From Caproiciproducens sp. CPB-2 (GTDB lineage Bacteria > Bacillota > Clostridia > Oscillospirales > Acutalibacteraceae): a stretch of DNA of 64,000 nucleotides. The DNA lies in assembly GCF_036287215.1 (NCBI RefSeq), contig NZ_CP142860.1, positions 992,001-1,056,000 of the forward strand, given 5' to 3'. This document shows, in pieces, positions 33,756-43,227 of this stretch; position 1 is the stretch's first letter; each line of letters begins with the position of its first letter. Below the pieces are notes generated by a model, which worked only from the letters and a program-made list of their open reading frames with translations, had not been told where the DNA came from and did not search any database. Both the position numbers and the translations under genes were made by a program.

Positions 33756-35090
33756 ATGGATTTTAAAGACCTTAACCTCAGTCACAGAATTTTGGATGCA
33801 CTTGAAAAAGAAAACTATGCCGTACCGACGCCCATTCAGGAGCAGGCAATTCCGCTTGTGCTCGCCGGCAGGGACCTTCTCGGGTGCGCACAGACCGGCA
33901 CCGGCAAAACGGCGGCTTTCGCGGTGCCGATTTTGCAGCTTTTAAGCGGCCGCCCGGCGGATCAAAAAGAGCCGCGGAAAATCCGTTCCCTGGTTCTGAC
34001 TCCCACAAGGGAGCTTGCCCTTCAGATCTATGAGAGCTTTCGTTCCTACGGCCGCTACACCCGGCTGCATACCTGTGTGGTGTTCGGCGGCGTATCCCAG
34101 AAAATGCAGGTGGAGAAGCTGCGCCGCGGCGTGGATATTCTGGTTGCGACGCCCGGCAGGCTGAACGACCTGATGAATCAGGGATATATTCAGCTGAAAA
34201 ATGTGGAAATCCTCGTTCTGGACGAAGCCGACCGCATGCTCGATATGGGCTTTATCGCGGACGTAAAAAAAATCATTGCCAAAATCCCGCAGAAGCGGCA
34301 GACGCTTCTGTTTTCGGCGACCATGCCCAAAGAGATCGAAGAAATGGTTGACACCCTGTTGACCAATCCGGCAAAGGTGGAAATTACGCCCCCGGCGACA
34401 ACGGTCGACAGGATCGACCAATCCCTGTATTTTGTGGACAAGGATAATAAACGGAAGCTTCTGGTCTCCCTTCTGGAGGATGAGTCCATCCGCTCCGCGC
34501 TGGTGTTTACCAGAACGAAGCACGGCGCCGACAGGGTGGTAAGAGAGCTGGAAAAGGCCCATATCAACGCGCAGGCCATTCACGGGAACAAATCGCAGAA
34601 TGCCCGCCAGACGGCGCTGAGCAGCTTTAAAAACGGCAGCATCCGCGTGCTTGTGGCCACGGATATCGCGGCGAGGGGGATCGATATTGAGGAATTGTCC
34701 TGCGTGTTCAACTACGATCTCCCCGAGATTCCCGAAACTTATGTGCACCGCATCGGCCGGACCGGCAGGGCGGGAATGAGCGGCACGGCCGTTTCCTTCT
34801 GCTGTATCGACGAAAAGCCGGACCTGCACAATATTCAGAAGCTGATCGGGAAAACCATTCCGGTGGTGCAGGACAATCCCTACCCCATGCTGATCACCAC
34901 CCCGACCCCGAAGTCGGAGCTCCGCCGCCGCCGTACCATGGCGCCCGGCGCCGGACAGGGAAAGAGGGTCTCCGCCAAAAAAGAGGCAGCCGGAAAAAGC
35001 GGCTTTGCCGAAAGTGCGAAAGGCAAGCCGCCCGCCAAAAAATATACGGAGAAACCGAAATGGAAGAAAACGTATCCCCGCAAGGGATAG
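33756..35090 (+). CDS. DEAD/DEAH-box RNA helicase (RhlE/CshA-like)
   Basis: 444 residues from ATG 33756 after TAGGAG. The Q motif (FKDLNLSHRILDAL...PTPIQ), Walker A AQTGTGKT, DEAD box VLDEADRMLDMGF, SAT, and motif VI HRIGRTGRAG are all present. The last 60 residues are Lys/Arg/Ala-rich and disordered, as in RNA-binding tails of RhlE. It unwinds RNA in ribosome assembly or decay. Confidence 0.94.
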   Translation: MDFKDLNLSHRILDALEKENYAVPTPIQEQAIPLVLAGRDLLGCAQTGTGKTAAFAVPILQLLSGRPADQKEPRKIRSLVLTPTRELALQIYESFRSYGRYTRLHTCVVFGGVSQKMQVEKLRRGVDILVATPGRLNDLMNQGYIQLKNVEILVLDEADRMLDMGFIADVKKIIAKIPQKRQTLLFSATMPKEIEEMVDTLLTNPAKVEITPPATTVDRIDQSLYFVDKDNKRKLLVSLLEDESIRSALVFTRTKHGADRVVRELEKAHINAQAIHGNKSQNARQTALSSFKNGSIRVLVATDIAARGIDIEELSCVFNYDLPEIPETYVHRIGRTGRAGMSGTAVSFCCIDEKPDLHNIQKLIGKTIPVVQDNPYPMLITTPTPKSELRRRRTMAPGAGQGKRVSAKKEAAGKSGFAESAKGKPPAKKYTEKPKWKKTYPRKG

Positions 35091-35145
35091 TGCTTGTCCG
35101 CTTCGGTTTCCACTCCGAAAAACGGCCCAAATTTCCGGGCCGGTC

Positions 35146-35181
35146 AGGAGGCAGGATTTTTCCTGCCTCCTTCATTTTTTG
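35146..35181. terminator. Bidirectional terminator between the helicase and XRE genes
   Basis: 11-bp stem AGGAGGCAGGA / TCCTGCCTCCT with a TTTT loop and downstream TCATTTTTT; it overlaps the XRE stop codon. Confidence 0.85.
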
Positions 35182-35495
35182 TGTTTCCGGTAAAAACACA
35201 GCATCTCAGCATATTCGCACACCCGCTGTTGGTCTGCGGGATGCATAGACCGTAACGTACCGGACAACGCGCTGAAACAGCCGCTTTCCGTCGGTACGCC
35301 CAAAAGATAGTCTGCCGAAACTTGGTAAAACACACAGATGTTCACCAGGGTTTCAAAGTCTGGATTACGTTTGCCCTGCTCATAATTGCCGTAAACAGAC
35401 TGGGAAATCCCGAGTTTCTCGGCTACATCCGACTGTTTTAAATCCAAATCCGTTCGCAGTGCCTTTATTTTTGCTCCAAAAGACGCCTCCTTCAA
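35172..35495 (-). CDS. XRE-family transcriptional regulator
   Basis: 107 residues. Helix-turn-helix at about 10-65 (LRTDLDLKQSDVAEKLGISQ, then YGNYEQGKRNPDFETLV) and a 40-residue helical tail likely for dimerisation. It is divergent from the 961-residue surface protein, whose promoter contains a palindrome suited to such a repressor. Confidence 0.9.
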   Translation of the reverse strand: MKEASFGAKIKALRTDLDLKQSDVAEKLGISQSVYGNYEQGKRNPDFETLVNICVFYQVSADYLLGVPTESGCFSALSGTLRSMHPADQQRVCEYAEMLCFYRKHKK

Positions 35496-35584
35496 ATTCT
35501 ACACCATCCTATATTTTGATAAACACATTATAAAATCAGAAAGGAATCGTCCTGCTATATCATGCAAAATGTTGATTTTTACAC

Positions 35585-35613
35585 TTGAATACTGCAATTT
35601 GCAGTATTATAAT
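35585..35613 (+). promoter_or_regulatory. Promoter of the surface-protein gene with embedded operator palindrome
   Basis: TTGAAT at 35585-35590 and TATAAT at 35608-35613, spacer 17 bp. The spacer is occupied by the near-perfect palindrome AATACTGCAA-T-TTGCAGTATT (35588-35608), so a bound dimer would block RNA polymerase. Confidence 0.7.
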
Positions 35614-35738
35614 GAAAATATGCTCAAAGGGAAATTCTGGCAGAAAATCAAAAAATCAAGGCAGGCGCATGTCGGAAAAAGGGGTGAGTGATTCTATTCA
35701 ATAAATGCGTCAAAATAAAGTAAAGAAGGGATTAAACA

Positions 35739-38624
35739 ATGAAGATTCAAAAAAGGGCGCTTTCCCTGGTTTTAGCGCTCAGCATGGCCGTTACGGCTTT
35801 TTCCGGTACCGCGGCGTTTGCAACGGAAGATTCCGGGGAACCGTATTTCACGGTGGGCAACGTCCCGGAAACCGTATTAACGGAAGAAAAGTTCGCAGAG
35901 GACGAAAATGGGCAAATTTCCTCTTTCAATCCGGAAGGCAGGACGCCTGTCTCTGTTAGCATCAAGAAGGGCGATTCGGATTTTACCAAAGTGAGAGTGA
36001 TCGTTCAGTGCACTGATAAGGACGGGGAAGAAACCGATGACGTTCAGCTCATAGCAAAGGATACCGATGACTGTTGGTGGAACATTGCCAAGTCCGGATG
36101 GGGACCACCGGCAGGTTTCCAACTGGCTGATGCGACCACGGATGTGTATTTGGTAGCCAGCCAGCCCGGCGATTATACGGCAACCATTCAACTGGTTAAC
36201 GTAACAGTTGATAATGAGGTACTGGCGGAGACAGAAGTGAGCGTGACCGCACCGGAGAGCGCGGTGTTCCCTGCTGAGGAAGACTGGGAAGGCCCGGCGG
36301 GGGATCCTGAGACGCCGCTGACCGCTAAAACGGAGCAATCTTTTGTTTTTCCGTTCAAAACAACGGGCGGTATCTACCTTTCCGAACTGCAGCTCGATAT
36401 TTATCTGGGTGACAAGGCAGGCGAAGGACGCGATGCTGAAGGGAAAGCATACAATGAAGCGGTGCAGCTGAATCTTTTTGCGGATGCGTCGGTGTCCGCA
36501 AATTTCACGGTGGAGAGTTTAAATGAGCTGCTCGGACAGATTCCTGAGGACAAGGAAAACGAGAAAGAAAATACAATCAAGCTTCTGAAAGCCGCGGGCG
36601 CTGAGTTTAATGATCAGGGAACCGTTACCTCTGTCGAAGCGCTCGGGGAAAACATTGCTTATGAATATGATGAAGAAAGCGGCACAGGAACATGGACGAT
36701 CAAGCTCGACACCACAAAGCTGGGTGAAAGCAAGATTGAGTTCCTCACCATGGTACGCGCCGGTGACGAAGCGGTGTGGGGCAATAACAACTATGTTTCG
36801 TACGGTGATGAAACCAAGGCGTATTGCTATACCATTACCGCACCGGAAGAACCCGACAAAACCATTGTTCGCTTTGCCGGCTCCGACAAAACACTAACAC
36901 TTCCGAAGGGAACCGAGGAGCAGAAGATTCCTTTCTCAGATACGTTAACGGTCTACTATTCCGACAAAACACATGAAACCCTCAAAGACATCAAATGGGA
37001 ATGCAAGGATGGATTTACACCGGATAAAGAAGGCAATTATCTCTTTACGCCGGTGCTCGACGGTTATAAAGTGGAAGACGGAATACACATTCCGACTGTT
37101 ACAGTCTCCATTTATTCACAGGAAGTCAAACCGGTAACAGGAATATATGGACTGCCCACCCGGATCACTTATTGGGGTGCGCTGCCCGCCACACGCCAGT
37201 TGAGTGTGAAGTTTAGGCCTTCCGATGCCACAAACAAAAAAGTGACATGGGAAAGTTCCGATTCTGCGGTTGCCACGATTGACGAAAACGGTCTGATGAC
37301 CTATCAACAACTTGGAAAGACAACGATCACCGTCACCACTGAGGATGGCGGGTATACTGCTTCCTGCGCGGTAACCGTCCAGAGTCAGCAAGAGCATGAT
37401 GAAGAACAGGCAAAGTATGACGAGGATGTTAAGAAAGCGGCAGATGCTGTTAAAGCGCTTCCGAAAGCCTCCGAAGCAGATGTTAACGATTCGGATACGT
37501 CGGCGGCCATCAAAGACGCGGTGTCCAACGTTCAGGGTTACGGCGAGGACGTTACGAAAAAACTGGACGCCGCCGCAATCGATAACCTTGAATCCCTGCT
37601 TGCGAAGCTGACGGACGGCGTTGTCACAAAGACGGTATCTGTGAACAGTGGAAGCATTAAGGACAGCGGCAAAAAAATAACAGAGCAGCCGTCCGTATCC
37701 GGGCTTTTGCTCGCTTCCGGAATCACGGGAGATGAGGACGATGCCCAGGTCACATTGGAAATGAATCAGGTTATTCCCACGGCGGAGAACGCGCTTCTCG
37801 CGTTTAATCTGAACCTCTCCGTTGACGGAGATGAAACGCACGAGCTTTTCATCCCTGTAACGGTTACGTTCAAGCTTCCCGCTTCCTTTGTCTATGACCC
37901 ATCCAAAACCTACCAAATCCAGCACATGATCGACGAGGACGAGGATGAGACGGAAATGCTGCCCCTTACCTTCAGTCCGGACTACAAGTCCGCCTCCTTT
38001 ACGACGTCCTCTTTCTCAGCCTTTACCTTAATTTCAACTCCTAAAAATTCAGATTCGGACTCTGATTCGGACCATCATCATTCCAGCTCCGGTTCCAACT
38101 CCGATACTCCCGCGACTCCATCCGCTCCGAGCTTTCTCAGCGACACGACGATGGATTTCAGCGTGAACGGCGCCTATCAGTTCAAGATCACCAGTACGAA
38201 CGGCGCGGTTCCGTCCCTTGTCGTCGGTACGGCCGGTGTATTTGAAACACAGCTGGTCAGCATTTCCGGCAGCGATTATTACTTCAAGCTGACGGCTGTC
38301 GGCAAACCCGGCGATCAGGCTGGCGTTTATGTGAATGGGGTCAAGCTGCTGGTTGCCACAGTGGGGGCCGCGGCTTCCTCTGTAAAGTGCGATACCACAA
38401 AGCCGATTCAGGTTTCCCGGGGAAAAACGTATGTTTTCAAACTGACGGCTGATGAAAAACCGGCCTTTGTTTCGGGAAATTCTCAGGTGTTTCAGGTGAA
38501 ATTTGTAAAGCAATCCGGCAAGGATTATTTCTATCAGGTCACGGCAGTCGGTAAATCCGGGCAGGCGGCGGGGTTCTATATCAATTCCGACAAAGCGCCC
38601 GTTACGGTCGCCACTGTCGCTTAA
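35739..38624 (+). CDS. Large secreted cell-surface protein with Big2 domain and C-terminal repeats
   Basis: 961 residues. Signal peptide about 1-29 (LSLVLALSMAVTAFSGTAAFA). Beta-rich N-terminal regions (30-370) are followed by an Ig-like segment (about 375-460) and a Big2 domain (about 460-550: SVKFRPSDATNKKVTWESSD). Next come a charged helical stretch (550-630), another beta domain and a Ser/Asp/His linker (about 770-795). Two tandem repeats of about 75 residues follow, each with YFKLTAVGKPG or FYQVTAVGKSG. No LPxTG, SLH or choline-binding motif is visible, so anchoring is unclear. Confidence 0.85.
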   Translation: MKIQKRALSLVLALSMAVTAFSGTAAFATEDSGEPYFTVGNVPETVLTEEKFAEDENGQISSFNPEGRTPVSVSIKKGDSDFTKVRVIVQCTDKDGEETDDVQLIAKDTDDCWWNIAKSGWGPPAGFQLADATTDVYLVASQPGDYTATIQLVNVTVDNEVLAETEVSVTAPESAVFPAEEDWEGPAGDPETPLTAKTEQSFVFPFKTTGGIYLSELQLDIYLGDKAGEGRDAEGKAYNEAVQLNLFADASVSANFTVESLNELLGQIPEDKENEKENTIKLLKAAGAEFNDQGTVTSVEALGENIAYEYDEESGTGTWTIKLDTTKLGESKIEFLTMVRAGDEAVWGNNNYVSYGDETKAYCYTITAPEEPDKTIVRFAGSDKTLTLPKGTEEQKIPFSDTLTVYYSDKTHETLKDIKWECKDGFTPDKEGNYLFTPVLDGYKVEDGIHIPTVTVSIYSQEVKPVTGIYGLPTRITYWGALPATRQLSVKFRPSDATNKKVTWESSDSAVATIDENGLMTYQQLGKTTITVTTEDGGYTASCAVTVQSQQEHDEEQAKYDEDVKKAADAVKALPKASEADVNDSDTSAAIKDAVSNVQGYGEDVTKKLDAAAIDNLESLLAKLTDGVVTKTVSVNSGSIKDSGKKITEQPSVSGLLLASGITGDEDDAQVTLEMNQVIPTAENALLAFNLNLSVDGDETHELFIPVTVTFKLPASFVYDPSKTYQIQHMIDEDEDETEMLPLTFSPDYKSASFTTSSFSAFTLISTPKNSDSDSDSDHHHSSSGSNSDTPATPSAPSFLSDTTMDFSVNGAYQFKITSTNGAVPSLVVGTAGVFETQLVSISGSDYYFKLTAVGKPGDQAGVYVNGVKLLVATVGAAASSVKCDTTKPIQVSRGKTYVFKLTADEKPAFVSGNSQVFQVKFVKQSGKDYFYQVTAVGKSGQAAGFYINSDKAPVTVATVA

Positions 38625-38657
38625 TCCGTTCCAATCGGTTCCCGAAAGTGTAAAAAA

Positions 38658-38692
38658 AGAAAGCCGGCGTCTGACATGGCGCCGGCTTTCCG
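38658..38692. terminator. Terminator between the convergent surface-protein and small-Cys genes
   Basis: 10-bp stem AAAGCCGGCG / CGCCGGCTTT. The T-run is strongest on the minus strand (CTTTCTTTTTTT), serving the 73-residue gene, and short on the plus strand. Confidence 0.75.
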
Positions 38693-38710
38693 TATGTATC
38701 GGGCTTTTTC

Positions 38711-38932
38711 CTACAGCTTGAATTCCTCCGCGCTGTGCGGTTTGAGCGCAGGCATGCTCACAGGGGTGCGCTTTAAGGGGTCGTAGACAAAACGGCTGCA
38801 GCCGCCGTCGGGGTCGAGGTATCTTCCGAGCCTGCACACGCTTGCGCCGTCGAAATCGGAGCCGTTTGCACAGTGCCTGCAGTCCGTCTCTATGTGATTG
38901 CCGAAAAGCTTTGCTTTCTTTTTCCCAAACAT
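38711..38932 (-). CDS. Small Cys-containing hypothetical protein
   Basis: 73 residues, ATG after TAGGAG. Four Cys spaced C-x2-C-x12-C-x11-C (TDCRHCANGSDFDGASVCRL, DPDGGCSRFVYDP) suggest a small metal- or disulfide-stabilised fold. Recurrent in Clostridia as a hypothetical; no function known to me. Terminated by the hairpin at 38658. Confidence 0.65.
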   Translation of the reverse strand: MFGKKKAKLFGNHIETDCRHCANGSDFDGASVCRLGRYLDPDGGCSRFVYDPLKRTPVSMPALKPHSAEEFKL

Positions 38933-39026
38933 TTTGATTCTCCTATAGGATTTCCCGCCCGCCGTAAGCGGGAGATTTTTTTATTCCTGCATTTTCCATG
39001 AAAAATTTGGCAATATTATTATAACA

Positions 39027-40088
39027 TTATTCTTCCTCCATTTCCAGCTTTTCGCGCGGCAGGCTGAAAATCAGCGCCGCGCAGAGCGCAATCAGCGCGG
39101 CGGCGGCGGGAACGGAGCCGGAAAAGTTACCCGCGAGCTGCTGGGACGTTGTGCTGAACACTTCCACATCCTCCGGAAAGATGCACAGCAGAGCCCAGGT
39201 GAGCGCCGCGGCGGTAATGCCGTGGAGCAGGCGGAACAGCATAAAACGGGGCAGGTTCACACGGATATTGGAAACGGCGGACAGAACCTGGAAATGGACG
39301 CAGATGCCGCCCCAGCCGATTGCGAGCGAAACCGCCCACAGCGGCGCCCGGAGCTTCGCCAGGTCGGAGCAGCCGCCCGTTACCTCCAGCAGGGCCGAAA
39401 GCGCCGCGGCGGCGCGCGGCCCCGCCGCCCACTGGCGCAGCAGATTCAGGAAAGCCGCGAACAGGATGACAAAGCAGCACATGTTGATCATGGCGCGCGC
39501 CGCGTCCGCGGCGGACAGAATCAGGGCGTCCGCCGCCCGGCCCCTGACGCGCTTTTTCCCCGCCCGGGGTGCGGGAGCTTCGTTTTCCGCGCCGATGCCG
39601 CACACCAGCGCCAGAATCAGGGAGGCGGCAAGCTGTGAAATCAGCAGAATGACCCCTGAGCGCTCGTCGTGCAGGAATCCGGCTCCAACGGCGGTAATCA
39701 CGAACGCGGGGCCGGAATTGACGCAGAAGCAGAGCATGCGCGAAGCCTGCTTTTCGCTGACGGAGCCGTTTTCATAAAGCGCCGCGATGCCGCGCGCCCC
39801 GGTCGGGTATCCGCCGACCGCGCTCATCAGAATGGTCGCGGCACAACTGCCCGGCAGCTTCAGAACGGTGCGGCACGGAACCTCAAACACCCGTCCGATT
39901 TTTTCCGACAGCCCGCTTTTGACCACAAAAACGGAAAGCACCATAAACGGATACAGCGAGGGAACAAGAATCTGCAGGCAGTATCCGATTCCGTTTTTAG
40001 CACCCGCCGCCGCCGCCGCAGGAAAAATCAGCAGCGCGCAGGCGGCCAGAAATGTCGCAGTCAGCAGCAGGCCCTGTTTTATTCTCAT
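39027..40088 (-). CDS. Sporulation integral membrane protein YlbJ-like
   Basis: 353 residues from ATG 40088 after AAAGGGTGG; a second ATG 21 bp upstream lacks a site. Eight to ten membrane helices, with the nucleoside-recognition/GATE-type motifs VPSLYPFMVLSVFVVKSGL, SAVGGYPTGARGIAALYENG and CFCVNSGPAFVITAVGAGFL. YlbJ is required for spore cortex formation in Bacillus. It is divergent from yqfC. Confidence 0.87.
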   Translation of the reverse strand: MRIKQGLLLTATFLAACALLIFPAAAAAGAKNGIGYCLQILVPSLYPFMVLSVFVVKSGLSEKIGRVFEVPCRTVLKLPGSCAATILMSAVGGYPTGARGIAALYENGSVSEKQASRMLCFCVNSGPAFVITAVGAGFLHDERSGVILLISQLAASLILALVCGIGAENEAPAPRAGKKRVRGRAADALILSAADAARAMINMCCFVILFAAFLNLLRQWAAGPRAAAALSALLEVTGGCSDLAKLRAPLWAVSLAIGWGGICVHFQVLSAVSNIRVNLPRFMLFRLLHGITAAALTWALLCIFPEDVEVFSTTSQQLAGNFSGSVPAAAALIALCAALIFSLPREKLEMEEE

Positions 40089-40194
40089 GACGATCCACCC
40101 TTTCATCATTTTATATATATGTCGCCTCGCGGATATTTACGCCGCCCGCCGCATAGGCTTTACAGGATAAATTCGATGTAGGGCGGGGATTCAA

Positions 40195-40446
40195 TTGGAG
40201 AAAAAAATCAATATCCGCAAGCTGACGTCAACGATGCAGATGCCCACTCATATGGAGATAAACGGAAATCAGGAAGTGATTGTCGACGGCTGCAGCGGCG
40301 TGCTGGAATACGGCACCGAAGCGGTCAGGATCAAGACGGGAAAACTGATTGTGCGCTTCACGGGGCGCGGCCTGGTCATCAAATGCCTGACGGCGGATTC
40401 CCTGGTGGTAACGGGATTCCTGACCGGAATAGAGTTTCTTGTGTGA
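40195..40446 (+). CDS. yqfC: Sporulation protein YqfC
   Basis: 83 residues from TTG 40195 after GGGCGGGG. Short beta-sheet protein with VDGCSGVLEYGTEAVRIKTG, the YqfC/YabP pattern. It is made in the mother cell under sigma-E in Bacillus and always sits before yqfD, as here (9 bp gap). Confidence 0.9.
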   Translation: MEKKINIRKLTSTMQMPTHMEINGNQEVIVDGCSGVLEYGTEAVRIKTGKLIVRFTGRGLVIKCLTADSLVVTGFLTGIEFLV

Positions 40447-40455
40447 GGTGGCGGG

Positions 40456-41637
40456 ATGATTTCTTTACATTTGACGCGCTGGCTCCTCGGCTACGCCCGG
40501 TTTGCCGTTGTCGGCGGCAGCAAGGAACGCTTTCTGAACAACTGTGCCCGCGCCGGGATCTATCTTTGGGATATCGCGGCGGGAAAAGAGGGAGGAGCCT
40601 GTGTTGCCGTAAAAAACTACCGCGCGCTGCGGCCCTGCGCGCGAAAAGCGAACGCAAAGCTGAAAGTCCGCGAGCGGCACGGCTTTCCGTTCGCTACGAA
40701 GGGAATCCGCAGGCGCAGGGGGATTCTGGCGGGCGCCGTTCTGTTTATGGTGATCGTCCATCTGCTGTCGCTCCATGTCTGGAGCATCGAGGTAAAAGGG
40801 AACACCTCCATCCCGACCGAACAGATCGAGGCGGAGCTGGCGCGCCTGGGCGTCACGTCCGGCACGCTGAAATCAAACGTACAGCCCCAGCTGCTGCAGC
40901 AGAAGCTCATGCTGAAATTTCCCCGGATCGGGTGGCTCTCGGTCAACACCAGAGGATGCTCCGCGGAGGTCCGTCTGGAGGAAAAGGTCGACCGGCCGCT
41001 GATTGTCGGCGACAAGCGCGAAACGATCTGCAATATCAAGGCGGCCCGTACGGGCCAGATCCTTTCCATGGACGTTTATACCGGCACCGCGCAGGTCAGC
41101 GAGGGCGATGCCGTTGTGGAGGGGCAGCTGCTGATCAGCTGTGTTGTCGAGGATAACCTCGGCTACTCCACACTCAGGCACGCTGCGGGGAAAATCATTG
41201 CCGAAACCTCCCGCACCCTTTCGACCGAAGTCGATTTAAAGCGCAGCGAGGTGAGGCCAACGGGGAAAACGCTTACGCGCAGATGCCTGTGCCTTTTCGG
41301 CGCGCGCGTGCCGCTCACCTTTGCGGGAAAGCCGCGGGGAAACTACCGGACACAGGGCGTCCGTACCGACCTGAAGCTGATGAATTCCGTTTTGCCCCTG
41401 GGTTTTTACGAGGAGAAATGGACGGAGGAAAGAACGGAAACTATCACGCTGACAAAAGAGCAGGCGCTTGCCGAGGCGAAGAAGCAGATGGAACAGAAAA
41501 AGAAGGAGGAACTGAAGGACGCGAAGATCGTTTCCGCCAGCGAGGACGCCAGATTTACCGATTCCGGGCTGATTTACACAATCCAAGCAAAATGTGAGGA
41601 AAATATTGCCCGGGAATCGGAAATATTAATAAAATAA
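40456..41637 (+). CDS. yqfD: Sporulation protein YqfD
   Basis: 393 residues. N-terminal cytosolic part, a single membrane helix about 95-112 (AGAVLFMVIVHLLSLHVWSI), then a POTRA-like extracytoplasmic domain (VKGNTSIPTEQIEAELARLG, about 117) as in the YqfD/SpoIV family. Second gene of a long operon running into phoH. Confidence 0.92.
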   Translation: MISLHLTRWLLGYARFAVVGGSKERFLNNCARAGIYLWDIAAGKEGGACVAVKNYRALRPCARKANAKLKVRERHGFPFATKGIRRRRGILAGAVLFMVIVHLLSLHVWSIEVKGNTSIPTEQIEAELARLGVTSGTLKSNVQPQLLQQKLMLKFPRIGWLSVNTRGCSAEVRLEEKVDRPLIVGDKRETICNIKAARTGQILSMDVYTGTAQVSEGDAVVEGQLLISCVVEDNLGYSTLRHAAGKIIAETSRTLSTEVDLKRSEVRPTGKTLTRRCLCLFGARVPLTFAGKPRGNYRTQGVRTDLKLMNSVLPLGFYEEKWTEERTETITLTKEQALAEAKKQMEQKKKEELKDAKIVSASEDARFTDSGLIYTIQAKCEENIARESEILIK

Positions 41638-41750
41638 TGATATTTTTGTCATGAATCATGGTGACTTAATAGGCTTACTGTGTTATAATGAACCTAATTT
41701 ATCTGAGGGAAGGTTTTCCACCGCTGGGCAAATCTTCAAAAGGAGATAGA

Positions 41751-42710
41751 ATGTTTGAACAAAGGATCAATATTGACCGCATGGAACAGGCGGTCGCTCT
41801 TTTCGGCAACTTTGATGAAAATATCAGGCTGATCGAAAAAGAGTACCATGTGGGCATTGTCGGACGCGGAAGTGAAATCAAGGTTTCCGGCGATCCGGAA
41901 GACGTCGCGCCGGCCGTCCGCGCAATCGACAGCCTGCTGTCCCTCGTCAACCGGGGAGAGGCTTTAAGCGAACAGAACGTCCGCTACTGTATTTCCCTTG
42001 TAAATGAAGGCAGCGAAGATAAAATTGAAACACTTGCAGGGGACTGCATTTGTATAACGTCCAAAGGGAAGCCGGTCAAGGCAAAAACACTCGGGCAGAA
42101 AAAGTACTGTACGTCGATTAAAAACCACACGATCACCATCGGGGTCGGCCCCGCGGGAACCGGAAAGACCTATTTGGCCGTGGCCCTTGCCGTTACGGCG
42201 TTCCGCGCGCAGGAGGTCAACCGCATTATTCTGACCCGTCCCGCCGTGGAGGCGGGGGAAAAGCTGGGCTTTCTTCCGGGCGACCTGCAGCAGAAGGTGG
42301 ACCCGTACCTGCGCCCGCTGTACGACGCGCTGTTCGATATGCTGGGCGCGGAAACGTACCAGAAGTATGTGGAGCGCGGCAATATTGAAGTAGCCCCGCT
42401 GGCGTATATGCGCGGCAGAACGCTTGACGACAGCTTTATTATTCTGGACGAGGCGCAGAACACGACCCCCGAGCAGATGAAGATGTTTCTCACCCGTTTG
42501 GGATTCAATTCCAAAATGGTGATCACCGGGGATATTACCCAGATAGACCTTCCGGACGGGCGCAGGTCCGGCCTGAAGGACGTCATGAAAATCCTGCGCG
42601 ACATTGACGATATCGCACAGGTACGGTTCAATGAAAAAGATGTCGTTCGCCATAAACTGGTGCAGGACATTATCAAAGCATATGAGAAAAACGAGGAGGC
42701 CGGGCATTAA
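41751..42710 (+). CDS. phoH: PhoH-family ATPase
   Basis: 319 residues from ATG 41751 after AAAAGGAG; the ATG at 41688 has no ribosome site. A KH-like N-terminal region, then the PhoH NTPase with Walker A VGPAGTGKTYLAVALAV (about 135) and Walker B FIILDEAQNTTPEQMK. Encoded with ybeY, era and recO, the usual RNA-metabolism cluster. Confidence 0.95.
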   Translation: MFEQRINIDRMEQAVALFGNFDENIRLIEKEYHVGIVGRGSEIKVSGDPEDVAPAVRAIDSLLSLVNRGEALSEQNVRYCISLVNEGSEDKIETLAGDCICITSKGKPVKAKTLGQKKYCTSIKNHTITIGVGPAGTGKTYLAVALAVTAFRAQEVNRIILTRPAVEAGEKLGFLPGDLQQKVDPYLRPLYDALFDMLGAETYQKYVERGNIEVAPLAYMRGRTLDDSFIILDEAQNTTPEQMKMFLTRLGFNSKMVITGDITQIDLPDGRRSGLKDVMKILRDIDDIAQVRFNEKDVVRHKLVQDIIKAYEKNEEAGH

Positions 42711-42715
42711 AGACC

Positions 42716-43225
42716 ATGGAAAAAGTGAGAGTTATCATTGAAAATAAGCAGAAAGAGGTTAAAATTCCTACGGGTTTGCGCATGCTGGTTCGGCGCTGCT
42801 GCAACGCTGTGCTGCGTATGGAAAAATTCGGATCGCCCGCAGAAATCAGCGTCACCTTTGTAAATAACGAGCAGATTCATGAATTGAACAGGCAGTACCG
42901 CGGAAAGGACGTCCCGACCGATGTGCTTTCCTTCCCCATGGGGGAAAACGGCGTGTACGACATCAACCATTCCACCGGTGCGAAAATTCTGGGCGACATC
43001 GTCATTTCCATGGAAAAGGCGGTGGAACAGGCGGAACGCTACGGCCACAGCCTTGAGCGCGAGGTGGGCTACCTTTCCGTGCACTCCATGCTGCATCTGC
43101 TTGGATACGACCATGAAAACGGCGGAATCCAGCGGGTCCATATGCGTGAGAAGGAAGAGCTGGTCATGACCCAGCTGGGCCTTCCCAGCACAAGCAGCTA
43201 TGTATTGGACGAGGATGAGGAATAA
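42716..43225 (+). CDS. ybeY: Endoribonuclease YbeY (rRNA maturation factor)
   Basis: 169 residues. The zinc motif H-x3-H-x5-H is in HSMLHLLGYDHE, preceded by RGKDVPTDVLSFPM. It processes rRNA 3' ends and works with Era, encoded two genes on. It starts 5 bp after phoH. Confidence 0.96.
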   Translation: MEKVRVIIENKQKEVKIPTGLRMLVRRCCNAVLRMEKFGSPAEISVTFVNNEQIHELNRQYRGKDVPTDVLSFPMGENGVYDINHSTGAKILGDIVISMEKAVEQAERYGHSLEREVGYLSVHSMLHLLGYDHENGGIQRVHMREKEELVMTQLGLPSTSSYVLDEDEE

Positions 43226-43227
43226 GC

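Noticed and set aside
36610..36897. Internal ORF in the large surface-protein gene
   Set aside because: Out-of-frame reading within a continuous 961-codon gene with signal peptide and domains.
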